DNA of 64,000 bases from Lactarius indigo (lineage: Eukaryota; Basidiomycota; Agaricomycetes; Russulales; Russulaceae). Of this stretch, positions 36,801 to 47,850 are shown piece by piece. A program made the translations under genes and the position numbers. The stretch spans positions 1 through 64,000 of the forward strand of contig JAFKAC010000207.1 of NCBI GenBank assembly GCA_025766275.1. The letters run 5' to 3'. A model generated the notes under the pieces. The model searched no databases. It worked only from the letters and a program-made list of their open reading frames with translations, and was not told where the DNA came from. The stretch's first letter is position 1. Each line of letters starts with the position of its first letter.

Positions 36801-37674
36801 AGCAAAGTCATACAATGTGTCTGAAATCCCATGCATATCCTCAAGAGCTTGCAAAGGAGATTGCGGGCCTCCCGAGGAATGGGCCTGCTCCTCCTCAACA
36901 GATATTAGTGATGTAGACCGAGTGTGTCGGGACCTCCGCCTGCTTGTCTGTGGCTCTTTAGCTGCTTGAACTCCCTGGGTATAGATAAGTGCATATGACA
37001 TTTCATAGGACTGATGTATTCATACCTCTACTGTAAGTGGGCATGGCTTTCCATCATGACCCAAACAGAGCTTAAATCCAATTGATATTAATGATATTGG
37101 TGCAAAGTGTGTGCCAGTCCAGTGGGACATCCAATGGAATGGGGATCTTGTATGTATTTGAAGGCAACATTCCTTGCAAAAGTAGTTACCTCCAACACAG
37201 TTGGAACACTTGATCTGCATTGACATGGTGCACATGGAGCATTTTGGGGCCCTTGTCAAACCCTCCATCTCTAGTAACAGGTGAAGATATCTGCTCCGGA
37301 TGTCTATCCATTGGCCCATATGTGTCTGCAATGGTGTCTGTAAATGATCAGTATTTGATGGATGATGAAGGGTATTGTGTCGCATACATGTGGTTGGGGT
37401 TGTGTGTCATCAAGTTGAAGGTCTTGCATGTCAGCTTCATATGGTTCTATGGGTTGAAGGGTATGTGACTCCTGAACCCCCTGCGTTTGTTGCTTGGATG
37501 ACTGCTCCTCAACTATTGTAGCTTGGTTTGAAGCCTGGCCTGACTTCTTCTGCTTTGAAGAATGGAATGGGACCTCCTTCACAGTGGTTTGGAGTCCCCG
37601 CTTAGACTTTGATGTTTTAGAGACAACCTCAGAGACATCTCCCATAGGAATGGTAAAGGTGTTCTTGCGAGGCA
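33805..37674 (-). CDS. KDZ-superfamily transposase with CxC2 cysteine cluster
   Basis: Minus-strand gene of about 11 short-intron exons. ATG at 37674 (MPRKNTFTIPMGD) opens a low-complexity N-terminus. After an intron at 37339-37387 comes the cysteine cluster (CSMCTMSMQIKCSNC, FCKECC) with HWTGTHF (37300-37080). Further introns are at 36975-37025, 36421-36476, 35970-36016 and 35772-35826. Exon 3 reads VFDMDVLFCICPNAGADDEQ; later IFCPACPQPGINLPDDW, FIMDGNFSAEHM, then GIGATACCHGFFVPTSVVDF and the catalytic region MYDIMCQYGVHF, GIGLFHIHGHQDSCLPRF, GEIIETLWAPLNN. The C-terminal half has SQTQQTKTHAW-like and WLEEQHSIHNEAEW segments, ending at 33805, about 85 bases inside the left repeat. One frame jump near 36190 may be an indel or a missed intron. 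The enzyme would excise and insert the whole 23 kb unit. Confidence 0.85.
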
Positions 37675-37884
37675 TGATAGAAAGTTTCAATGGAGTTAGG
37701 AGGATATGGATGATAGCAATTGGGACAGCATCAATCCTTTCACGCATTAAATACATTTACAACACCTTGGATATTCTACACATTGGAATATTGGGCTCGC
37801 TGCACAATCATACACCTGAAGAATGTGTACCCAATTCTAATCTGAAACTGTGGAGTGTATCTGATAGGAATACCATCATCTGTT

Positions 37885-38331
37885 CTATGTCATTTCGGGT
37901 GCTCCGAAACTACCGCTACCATTATCAACACCTTCAGATCCTGATGCCATCTCTGATGCATGTGGGGAGTGACCTTGATACTGTCCATCTTGTGTTTCAC
38001 TTGTCGTTTGTGATATATTGATTCCCACTGTTTCACATAGTGCCCTTACCATAAGGGAGATATCCTTAAGATCCATGCACATCTCCTCTGTCTCCAATAT
38101 GAGGTCTGCATGCTCCTGACCATGTCAGACATGTTAAATGGCTCCATATTATTGTGTACATACCATATGGTCATTGGGCAGACTTGCATGGTCCACATGG
38201 GCAGGGGAATGTGGTTCAATGGAGTCAGGTTTCAGGTTAATGGTTTCAGCATTAGAATCTGATCCATACATGTCATCTTCATCAAATGACATTGCATCGG
38301 AGGAAGAGCTATCAACTGGATCGGAAAACAT
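37885..38331 (-). CDS. Small acidic two-exon protein of unknown function
   Basis: ATG at 38331 (MFSDPVDSSSSDAM), donor GTATGT at 38163, acceptor CAG, second exon from 38115 to the stop at 37885; intron 38116-38163 (48 bases), phase 0 at both ends. The predicted protein is about 130 residues: Ser/Asp/Glu-rich first half, then a likely helical segment (ETEEMCMDLKDISLMVRALCE) and a Ser/Gly-rich tail. It lies 210 bases upstream of the KDZ start on the same strand. No family recognised; being inside the transposon, it may be an accessory gene. The reading frame is intact. Confidence 0.55.
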
Positions 38332-38570
38332 GGTGGGTGGATGTTTGGAGTATGCTTGGGGAGTCCGCCTATCCCTCAAGTGGGTTTTCTGATTCTTATG
38401 GTGGGTTCCTGGGATAGTGGCAATTAGTGAATATTCATGGAAGTACCTGAAATGGAGGGCATACATTTTACTTTGGATGTGGATGGCTGCATGGTGTATA
38501 ATGTAGTCTAGCTGTTACACGGTATAAATATCCCCTAATTGAACTATCATGTGTGGAACACAGTTACATG

Positions 38571-39179
38571 TGATGAACAGACACATAAGAACTATACTCA
38601 CAGTGGACTGATAGTACTGTGGTGAGATATAGAGGGTGACTGGAAGCAGCACAGGGGTGTCAAGCAGAGTGAAGCAAAGTGGAAGTCTGGCACACAAACA
38701 GTGAGAACTGATGTTATACATTGGAGGGAAGGGAGCTTACCTGGCACACAAACAGTGAGAACTGATGTGGACCAGGAGCGTACATGCTACTCTACTTATA
38801 CACTTTCTGGGAGTGACACTATACAAGGGATGTAACACTAGTCACGTACTACAAGACAGTTATTGTTCTACAAACGGACAAAGGAGTGGACGTTCTGAGA
38901 ACAAGGACAGAAAGTACAAAGAGAGTCTAGAAGTAAATGATATCATAATGACATCACAATAAAGATAACGCCACAAAGAGAATAAAGGGAAGAGTACAAT
39001 GAAATGTCCAGAGTGTTCTACATGATGTCATTGTACATGATGTCATAGATAAGCTAAGAAGTCCGAGATTGTACAGATCATATAATCTAATCTACAGGTC
39101 CAATATATCTTATCTAAAGCAGTCCATATCTGCAAGTCCTTTTTAGAGCCGCTAAGTGCGCGCGGGTCACTTATCAACA
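38571..39179 (-). repeat. Solo LTR, family G copy 2, TSD ACATG
   Basis: 609 bases, reverse orientation of 32076-32680 (TGATGAACAG at the left end, TTATCAACA at the right), flanked by ACATG at 38566-38570 and 39180-39184. Includes the same internal tandem duplication near 38700-38760. It inserted inside the KDZ element upstream of the small acidic gene. Confidence 0.9.
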
Positions 39180-39426
39180 ACATGTTTGCCTCATATGTAG
39201 GAGCATTGTGTATGCCATCTAGTATCATGCCGGACTCCCCATCTAATCGCACAACTATCTCCCATATGTGTTTCACGAATCCCTGTAGCATTACATCTAA
39301 TACAGGTATCACAATACCCACCAAACCACATACGGATATCCCATGCATTACGGCGGGGTCCCCGCCACACTGTACGCATATATGTAACAAATATATTTGA
39401 TTGTTTGATGCAGATGTCACATAGAC

Positions 39427-39970
39427 TGTCACGTTCCTACTCGTACGGACTACTTGACTTGAGACCCTTACTGTACCGGTTGCAACTACGGCGGTAAGGT
39501 ATATTAGTTGCGGACTTACCTACAGTGATACGGCAGTGCGATAGGTGATACGGGTACGATAGCTGACTGATGACCGACGCCACTAGTACAGGTACTAGTA
39601 GTATTAGTGTTTGCGATGTTTCTGCGATACGTTGGACGCTACCTACTGTGACTCATAGCAGCGCTTGTAAGCCTGCTCGACATGTATTTAAGACTCTATG
39701 CGAAGACCAAGATACGCCATCTTGGTCTTCTTGAATCGTCACTTGTTGTTTCTCTTTCTGTCTGCCTCTTACCTTTCACTCTCTTTCTCTCGATCTATCT
39801 CGCGTCAACAAGAACAGGATCGTACTTGTCAGTGTGCCTCCGAGCATTCACTAGAACAAGAACACGGGTCTTCGTGCCGTCGTGTCAGGATCAAGATCAG
39901 GACCCGGATATTCGCTAAGTGGTTACCGCTACTCGAGCTCAAGTCGAGCTAACGTCGTGACGACATTACA
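39427..39970 (+). repeat. Ty3-B 5' LTR
   Basis: TGTCACG to CATTACA, 544 bases. Contains TATTTAA at 39685-39691 and the hairpin AAGACCAAGAT / ATCTTGGTCTT at 39703-39729 around the inferred start at 39719. Confidence 0.93.
39685..39729 (+). promoter_or_regulatory. Ty3-B core promoter and start-site hairpin
   Basis: TATTTAA begins 34 bases before ATCTTGGTCTT (39719-39729). The latter is complementary both to AAGACCAAGAT just upstream (39703-39713) and to the primer-binding site at 39973-39983. The spacing fits a TATA-directed start at 39719, and the same arrangement is kept in Ty3-A (11961 to 11927) and the solo LTR at 57603. Confidence 0.7.
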
Positions 39971-39972
39971 TT

Positions 39973-39983
39973 AAGACCAAGAT
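39973..39983 (+). promoter_or_regulatory. Ty3-B self-priming primer-binding site
   Basis: AAGACCAAGAT starts two bases after the LTR and is the exact 11-base complement of the inferred RNA 5' end (39719-39729). Tf1 also uses 11 bases for self-priming; the mechanism here is inferred. Confidence 0.72.
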
Positions 39984-39989
39984 CCCATC

Positions 39990-40394
39990 GTGGCGGTGAC
40001 TACAAGAGATCAGTGGACAAGCTTCCGCCCCTACTCTCTCCCAAGAAGAGGAGAACGTAACGTCCCTACGCGCTTTCTACAAGCTGCCAGTTGGAGGGAG
40101 AGACAAGAAGAAACCGGATATTTCGTAGAGTTCAACGGACCTGCCAGGTTCCGCCCAGTTGAGTTCAACTTCGACCACTTGTGCTGGGTAGAAGTTACGT
40201 GGAACCCCATAGACTCTCAGTGGGATGTCATACGACCAGCAGGACCCAGATATCGGTGTGATATCGACGCAAGAGAACTCAATAGCAGGGCAGATTGGGG
40301 CCCCATCGACGGGCAACTGCGAGAACACTCCACCGGAGAAGTCGTGACAGAAGAGGAAGAAGGTGAACAAAGCCAGGAAGAAAGTGAAGGATGA
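39990..40394 (+). CDS. Ty3-B leader ORF, about 134 residues, no methionine
   Basis: Open from GTG at 39990 to the stop at 40394. It contains a central segment ETGYFVEFNG, HLCWVEVTWNPID, DARELNSRADWGPIDGQL, and an acidic tail. The homologous region of Ty3-A keeps the same residues apart from one frameshift, so coding is supported by two copies. No ATG occurs in the frame, and a stop lies upstream within the LTR in the Ty3-A version. Translation might start at GTG or ATC near the primer-binding site, or the segment may be joined by splicing. The function is unknown. It lies 114 bases upstream of the gag ATG. Confidence 0.6.
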   Translation: MAVTTRDQWTSFRPYSLPRRGERNVPTRFLQAASWRERQEETGYFVEFNGPARFRPVEFNFDHLCWVEVTWNPIDSQWDVIRPAGPRYRCDIDARELNSRADWGPIDGQLREHSTGEVVTEEEEGEQSQEESEG

Positions 40395-40508
40395 GAACCA
40401 AATCAAACGGAAACCAGCGGAGGAGCAATACAAGATCTCCTTATAGAACGAGCTGAGTCTGCGCATATTACTGAGCCAGAACCGATTCATATTCGATCAC
40501 CAGCAATC

Positions 40509-42059
40509 ATGGCAACCCTGACGCAGGCCATGGAAGAAGTCGCACTAGAAGAAACACGCGCCATACGGGCTGAGGCAAGGGAAATCCTCATGCCCATCAA
40601 TCCAGAAACTGGAACACGCATGACCGCAGAAGACGCCGCAATTTTCAGAGCCATAGGATCTGACAGAGGAGATCCCCCATCCGGGCAGCCGCTATCACTA
40701 GAACTACCGCTGGGAATGGGAGGACCGAGCAGAGACCTGCCACCACCACCCGGGGGAGGAATCCCCTTTGACCTGCGCAGAACAGAACCACCAAGAGGAC
40801 CACCCATAGGACCACCGGGAGGAGGAGGTGGAGGTGGAGGTGGAGGAGGAGACGGTGGCGGGAGCGCTGGAGGAGGCGGGGGGCATCACAACGAAAAACT
40901 CACCGGCGAGCCCCCTTCTATTTTTGACGGAGACAGGCTTAAAGTGGATCAATTTTTGACGCAGTGGCACATCTATTGGGGCATGAACCTGGACGCGCCC
41001 ATCATGCGAAACGACTACAGGAGATGCCTCCTGTTTCTATCTTACATCAAAGGAGGAGCGGTCAGCGAATGGGTCCTGTCCTTCCTGAACTGGCTCAACA
41101 GGCAAATACAACGAGGGATCAGTCCCTATACCAGAGATCTGTGGGAAGCCGTGGCTGACGGCTTCAGTCAGCGGTTTGAAAACACATTAGAACGGGAACA
41201 AGCACAGGCCATACTAAGGAAGGGCTTCAAAATGGTGGGAGAGGACATTGACAAGTACGTCAATGATTTCGAACAGCTAGCACGGAAGGCTCATTACCGC
41301 CTCAATGAACCCCAAACCATCGACCTCTTCACGTCGGGGTTACCCAAAGAGCTGTTCAAGAACGCGTTCCAATTCGACGATCCGGTCACGTTCGATGACT
41401 GGAAGAGGGCCGTTCTCAAGAGGCAAAAGAATTACATACACCTCAAGGCCAGATTAAACGAACACAAAAACACGATGACGCAGCCAAAGAAACAAAGTGG
41501 GAACGCGGGATGGACCCTCCCCCAGAATCTACCACAAACCAATCCGTGGGCAATGGACACTTCCGCCGATCGCGCCAAGGTACGACTTGCCAGATCGGAA
41601 GACATCGATTTCAACAAGCTGCCCCACACCGGAGCTCCACCCCCGTTCCCGCCAAGAGGAGGACCGGGAGTCCGAGGAAGAGGAAGAGGAGGGGCTAGAA
41701 GGGACTTAAGGAATGTCCTTTGTTATAACTGTCATGCTCCGGGGCATCTCTCACGAAATTGCCCCTACCCGCGAATGCCGAGGCAATGGCAGAACACCCC
41801 CTCAAGCAGCAGAATGACCGAAACAGCGTGGCCCCCTCAGTGGCCCACATCACCAGGACCTGTGTCGCACTACGAACCCTCACTACCAGGGTATGCGACG
41901 CCAGCACCAAGTGCAACACCCGCACCCCAAATTAACGCGGCAAAAATGGCGGGAGAACAAGCGAAGGAGTGGCTCACGCAAGTGGCCAATAGTACGGACG
42001 AGGTAAAAGACCTCATACTTCAAGACTTGTGGGGAAAAGAGGGTTTTCGGGACGCCTAA
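40509..42059 (+). CDS. gag: Ty3-B Gag, 516 residues, intact
   Basis: ATG at 40509 (MATLTQAMEEVALEE). Residues 1-60 are helical and charged; about 60-130 form a Pro/Gly-rich linker with a run of Gly. A capsid-like retrotransposon gag domain spans about 145-320 (FLTQWHIYWGMNLDAPIMR, LEREQAQAILRKGFKMV). Then come an RGRGRGGAR basic patch and one CX2CX4HX4C knuckle (CYNCHAPGHLSRNC, about residues 400-413). The C-terminus (EVKDLILQDLWGKEGFRDA) overlaps the start of pol. Gag would assemble the particle and bind element RNA. This is the only undamaged large retrotransposon ORF in the window and could still be expressed or complement other copies. Confidence 0.93.
   Translation: MATLTQAMEEVALEETRAIRAEAREILMPINPETGTRMTAEDAAIFRAIGSDRGDPPSGQPLSLELPLGMGGPSRDLPPPPGGGIPFDLRRTEPPRGPPIGPPGGGGGGGGGGGDGGGSAGGGGGHHNEKLTGEPPSIFDGDRLKVDQFLTQWHIYWGMNLDAPIMRNDYRRCLLFLSYIKGGAVSEWVLSFLNWLNRQIQRGISPYTRDLWEAVADGFSQRFENTLEREQAQAILRKGFKMVGEDIDKYVNDFEQLARKAHYRLNEPQTIDLFTSGLPKELFKNAFQFDDPVTFDDWKRAVLKRQKNYIHLKARLNEHKNTMTQPKKQSGNAGWTLPQNLPQTNPWAMDTSADRAKVRLARSEDIDFNKLPHTGAPPPFPPRGGPGVRGRGRGGARRDLRNVLCYNCHAPGHLSRNCPYPRMPRQWQNTPSSSRMTETAWPPQWPTSPGPVSHYEPSLPGYATPAPSATPAPQINAAKMAGEQAKEWLTQVANSTDEVKDLILQDLWGKEGFRDA
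42041..42047 (+). promoter_or_regulatory. Predicted -1 ribosomal frameshift site GGGTTTT
   Basis: In the gag frame the codons are GAG GGT TTT CGG, so G-GGT-TTT has the X-XXY-YYZ form. A -1 slip enters the pol frame, which is open on (FSGRLNPSVWVRAL). Gag stops 13 bases downstream at 42057-42059. Ty3-A keeps the same heptamer (9719-9725, minus). Confidence 0.6.
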
Positions 42060-45000
42060 ACCCGTCAGTCTGGGTGAGGGCTTTACAATGTAATTCTGTA
42101 ATTGTGACAATGCGCTATCGATCCTTGCGACTCCCAGTGACTGTCCAAACAAATTACAAAACGACTGAAACCAACGCCTTGGTCGACTCTGGAGCGACCG
42201 ACAACTTTATTCGGCCAAGTATGGCAGTACAAGCGGGTGTCCCATTACAATTGTTGGACACGCCTCGCAAAATATGGAACATAGACAACACGGAAAACAA
42301 AGCTGGGTTAATCACTCATTACGTTAACCTAGAAGTAACGACACGAGGACAGGTGAAGAAGATGACCTTCCTGGTCACCGACCTTGGAAGCGAAGACATG
42401 GTGCTGGGCTACCCATGGATGAGCGCATTCGAGCCCACCATCAGTTGGGCAAACGCAACCATACATCCGGATATGTTACCAATAGTGCTAGCCACTACCG
42501 AAGAATTGCTTCGCAACCCTGTCGTCCGAGCCTTGATTACGGACGAAAAGGAGCAAATTATACAAGAACTAGAAGAAGAAACCTTCGCCAGAGCCACTAC
42601 CTCGATGGAACTGGCCATACAGGCAAAGCAGCAGCAGACAGCAGTACCGCTCCCCTCCGAATATGCGGCATTCACGAAACTCTTCAGTGAGCAGGCATCA
42701 CATCGCTTCCCTCCGGCCAGACCGTGGGACCACGCAATCGACTTCAAACCATCCGCGCCAGCCGCCATAGACTGCAAAATATACCCTATGACGCAGAAAG
42801 AAGAAAGCGAACTCAGGGAGTTCTTAGACGAGAAGTTAAAGCAAGGATATTTGCGCCCTTCTATTTCGCTGTACGCATCCTCCTTTTTCTTTATCAAAAA
42901 GAAGGACGGAAAACTACGCCCGGTTCAGGATTATCGGGTTATTAATTCACACACCATACGCAACCAATACCCGCTGCCTCTGATCCAAGACCTCATTTTG
43001 GACCTCAGCAACGCGCACATTTACACCAAACTCGACATCCGCTGGGGATACAACAATATATGCATACGTGACGGCGACCAAGAGAAAGCGGCATTCAAAA
43101 CTAAGTTTGGCCTCTTTGAACCAACGGTCATGTTCTTCGGACTTACCAACTCCCCTGCCACCTTCCAAGCTATGATGAACCACATCTACCAAGACACGAT
43201 ATCAAAGCACGAACGCCTGGGCACCACGATACGTGTTTATATGGATGATATCAGGATAGCCACTCACTTCGATCACGACCTCTCAGCCCACGCTGCCGCA
43301 GTTCGCGACATCTTACGCGTCGCGGAGGAACATGACCTCTACTTCAAGCTCGAGAAGTGCCTTTTCCACCAACCGCGAATGGATTACCTGGGGGTAATCC
43401 TTGAAAGGGGGGTAACTCGCATGGATCCTGTAAAAGTTCAAGGCATCAAAGACTGGCCGACGCCAACAAAAGTCAAGGACGTGCGATCCTTCCTGAACTT
43501 TTTTAACTTTTACAGACTTTTCATTCGCGGCTTTGCAAATCACGCCAAACCACTGACCAAACTAACAAGAAAAGACGAAGAATGGCGATGGACGGCGGAG
43601 GAGGACAAGGCGTTTAACACGCTAAAGAGTCTTGTCACAGAGGAACCGGTGCTGGCACACCCTGTCCTCCAAGACCCGTTCGAACTGGAAGTAGACGCTT
43701 CGGGTTACGCGGTGGGAGCAGTGTTACTGCAAAAGAAATCTGACGGCAAGCGACACCCTATAGGTTATTACTCAGCAATGCTCTCTGAAGCTGAGAGAAA
43801 CTACGACATATACGACCTAGAGCTACTCGCAATCGTCAAGGCCCTGCGGAACTGGAGACCACTACTGGCAGGAGCCCCTCACAAAATTAAAATCTATTCG
43901 GACCATCTCAACCTACAATACTGGAAGTCCCCACAAAAGATTAGTAGGCGTGTTGCCAGGGAAGTACTCGAACTCTCTGAATACGACTTCGAGATTCATC
44001 ACATCAAGGGAAAGAACAACGGAAGGGCGGACGCCTTATCACAGACAACAGCGAAGTTGTCGTCCTCCCCCCCGAAGTCTTTGTACGCACTCTCAATACC
44101 GCACGCACCTTTGTGGCAAACCCAAATCTGCGGCAACCACGCCACCAACAAGATGAAGAAGTGATCAAGGTGTGGGCGGATCCCCACAACCTCAAGAAGA
44201 TACAGGGAGAGTGGTACAAAGACGGCAGGTTTGTAATAACCGGACCCGCATCAACCCATCGAGATCAACCCATCGAGTGCTGATACACGATCACCACAAC
44301 TTACCGATACACGGTCACCCGGGAATCGCGAGAACACAACGAATCCTGGAAAGACATTACTGGTGGCCGCGACTGCGAAGAGACGTATACGAGTACGTGC
44401 AAGGATGCGCAGAATGCCAACGGAATAAAGTAAACACCCGACCCATCCGCGCCGCGCTGCACCCCATAACGCCAATATTGGAAGCCACGCTGTTCCATAC
44501 GGTAGCCATGGACTTCATCACTAAACTTCCATCATCCAAGGGGTACGACAGTATTCTAACTGTCACAGATCATGACTGCAGCAAAGCCTCCATCTTCATA
44601 CCGTGTAAAGAAGAAATTTCCGCAGAAGAGACGGCGATTCTGTACGTAACTCACGTGTTCAAACGTTTCGGACTACCGCGTAAAATCATCAGCGATCGAG
44701 ACCCCCGCTTCGCGTCCAAATTCACAAGGGAGATTTGCCGAATTTTGGGAATCCAGCAAAACATATCCACGGCGTACCACCCACGCACCGATGGACAGTC
44801 TGAAAGGACTAATCAATGGCTGGAGCAGTACTTGCGCTTTTGGGTAAATGAGCGGCAAGATAACTGGACTGCTTATCTATCGATCACGGAATTCACGCAC
44901 AACAACTGGCCACATGAACACACCAAACAATCGCCGTTCCAACTTCTGATGGGATACGACCCACATGCGGATTGGACCGATAAGCCGTCTCCCATTCCGC

Positions 45001-45191
45001 AGGTAATGAAACGACTAACACAGCTAAAGGAGGCACGAGAAGAAGCCCAACGCCTTATGAAGAAGGCACAGGAAGCTTGGGTACGCAACAAAGATACGCC
45101 CAAATTCCGCGTCAACGACCTTGTATGGCTAGAAGGGAAACACTTGAGGACCAATCAACCCACGGCCAAATTAGCGGCCAAACGCCACGGT

Positions 45192-45934
45192 TGCCATGAA
45201 CTCCCCTGTCACCTTTTCTTTTTCTGCCCTTATCTGATCCATTCCCTTTCTTGGCAGTTACCTGTCTTGAACCTATGCTTCCCTTTTATCAGATTATTCT
45301 AGCACCTTCTATGCTATTCTCATTCACCCTTCTCCTGCTTTGCTGGCATGACACCATCTTGTACGATAGTAGCATCATCTTGCCAGCACATCATCTATAG
45401 CAACCAGTAGCACTATGCGCTCAGGCGCAATCCTGTACTATATAAGGAACCCTGTAGTGCGCCTTAGCTCCTTAGCTTTGGCTTAATCAATCATCTGCGT
45501 TGTATCTCTATTGACTCCCTGAGTGCTTCAGCCCCTTCAGCACTCAAGTCCTTGGCCCTGAACCCTTGCCCTTGACCCTTATCCCCTTTGGGTCATTTCC
45601 CCTCTCAACCTCTGTGCAGGCTTCCCTTTGACTCCGCTCTTACCCTCTCTCTGTCTTACTGGTCAGCCCAGTGACACGTGACCTTTGGACTTAGGCCTCC
45701 GCGCTCGTCCATTGTTACAGACTCAGTCACCTTAACACAAGGGGCTGTTACAGAAGGACTTTTCCCACCTCAGCATCGCGGGATTGCCACAGACTCAGTC
45801 ACCTTAGTACGGGGACTGTTACAGAAGACCTTAGGAGTTGTTGCACACAGTGTCGATCCGACTTGGCTGTCGACTGCCACGTGACAGGAAGCCATTACAG
45901 AAGACCGCGCCCCCCCCCCCGCAGAGGCGTGACA
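45192..45934 (+). repeat. Solo LTR, family F, TSD ACGGT, inside Ty3-B integrase
   Basis: 743 bases, TGCCATGAAC to GGCGTGACA, with ACGGT at 45187-45191 and 45935-45939. TATATAAGG near 45439. Internal near-repeats of CAGACTCAGTCACCTTA (about 45717 and 45790). A run of C lies at 45909-45920. Removing the insert plus one TSD rejoins the integrase tail. Confidence 0.92.
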
Positions 45935-47331
45935 ACGGTCCCTTTCGGGTGACACAGGTGATGTCCCCCTACAATTATCGATTGGAACTTCCCACACAGT
46001 GGAGCATCCACCCAGTATTCCATATCGATCTTCTCACGCCGTACAGACAAACTCTTCTTCATGGAGAAAATTTCACGCACCCACCACCCGAATTGATTGA
46101 TGGAGAAGAAGAATAAGAAGTCGAGGCCATTCTGGACTCTCGGCACTTCGGCAGGGGGAGACGCCTCCAATATCTCGTCAAATGGAAGGGATACCCAGAC
46201 TCAGAGAATCAGTGGGTCAACAAGGATGACGTCTTTGCGCCCGAAGCTCTCCGTCTATATCAGGAAGCGCAAACACACGGAAGAACAGTTAAAACGAGCG
46301 AGACGAGAGCAGAGGAAAGTCATCCCATCTTCCTTCGCTCTACCACCTCCACTCTCATGCCCACTTCCCCTCTGCGACATGTCACCCAAGCAGCACTCCT
46401 CGACTCCCTTGCCAACGACGCCAGAGCACTCCTGGAAGACGACGCCGACACTGAAATTCCCGCCGCCCAAATCACACCATGGACGCCTCTTCGACCACAA
46501 GAGGGCCCCATCACCGCGCAAGAGTGGGCACACGTCATTGCCCGATTCCCAGACCCCACACAACACCCCGACGATGAACACGCCGTCGCCCATGTCTTCA
46601 GAAATGAGGCTGGTGAGCGCGAACCCATCGCAGCCATCCCCCCAAGCGACGACATCATCAGCGTTCGCGGAATTTTCCCGAGCAACGACGAGCATTCAAG
46701 CTCTCCTGGAGTACGAGTTGGACGGTTGGAGGAGAGTGGCGGCGGAGTGGCAGAAGGAACAGCTCGACTCAGCCACGGCCCGACTGAGGGAGATGCGAGA
46801 GCGACGGCAGCGATGGCAGCAGCTGAGGCTGGCCATGACGACTCAGATTACTACCCGGCGAGACACCCCTTCCTACAAACGAAACGCGACGCTGATAATC
46901 CCCTCATCACGCCATGGCTCGTCTACACCGACGGGTCCCCCATGTATCGAGGACGTGTGCGAGTCCCTGGTGTTGCGGAGCACCGCCCGTTCACCGCCAC
47001 CGAAGACCCCGCACATGTCATTGCGCCTGAAGGGTTCCGGGCAAATAGAAGACCCCATTATATTCGATACCCCATCACCGGGCCCGACGGAGTAGAGAGG
47101 GACGTGTCGCACGTCCAGATTATCAGAGGGGCAGACCCCATTATACTGGGGGTCATACCGGGCTCTCCTCATGTATACGGTAAGCCCTTCTACACCGAAC
47201 CCCATGTCTCCGCCGCTCTCCGCCCCCAATATCTGCACGAGGACCTCGTCATTTTTGCGGCGGACAAGATAACCGACCGTGCCCTCAATCGCATCAACGA
47301 CGAGTCGCTCACAGCCGAGGTCACGCGCTAC

Positions 47332-47850
47332 TGTAACGTCATCACAACGTTAGCTCGACTTGAGCTCGATGGGGGCGGGTAACAACTTAGTGATAACCCT
47401 TAGGGAAGTCCTGGCTTGAAGGCACGAAGGCCCAAGGCGTATATTCTGGTGAATGCGCGTAGGCACACCGAAGTTGTTCTACTTGACTGGAAAGGAAGTT
47501 GAAAGATGATACGAGATGAAGAGGAATAGAAACAAGTGACGATTCAAGAAGACCAAGATGGCGTATCTTGGTCTTCGCATAGAGTCTTAAATACATGTCG
47601 AGCAGGCTTACAAGCGCTGCTATGAGTCACAGTAGGTAGCGTCCAACGTATCGCAGAAACATCGCAAACACTAATACTACTAGTACCTGTACTAGTGGCG
47701 TCGGTCATCAGTCAGCTATCAGTCGTAATCGCCTATCGCACTACCGTATCACCGTGAGTAAGTCCGCAACTAATCTACCTTACCGCCGTAGTTGCAACCG
47801 GTACAGTAAGGGTCACAGTCCGTATAGTCCGTACAAGTCGAAACATGACA
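47332..47850 (-). repeat. Solo LTR of the Ty3-B family, reverse orientation, TSD GCTAC
   Basis: 519 bases, TGTAACGTCATC to AACATGACA, flanked by GCTAC at 47327-47331 and 47851-47855. It keeps the complement of TATTTAA and the start hairpin (47548-47596). It interrupts the C-terminal extension of Ty3-B pol at the residues LTAEVTRY. Confidence 0.93.
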
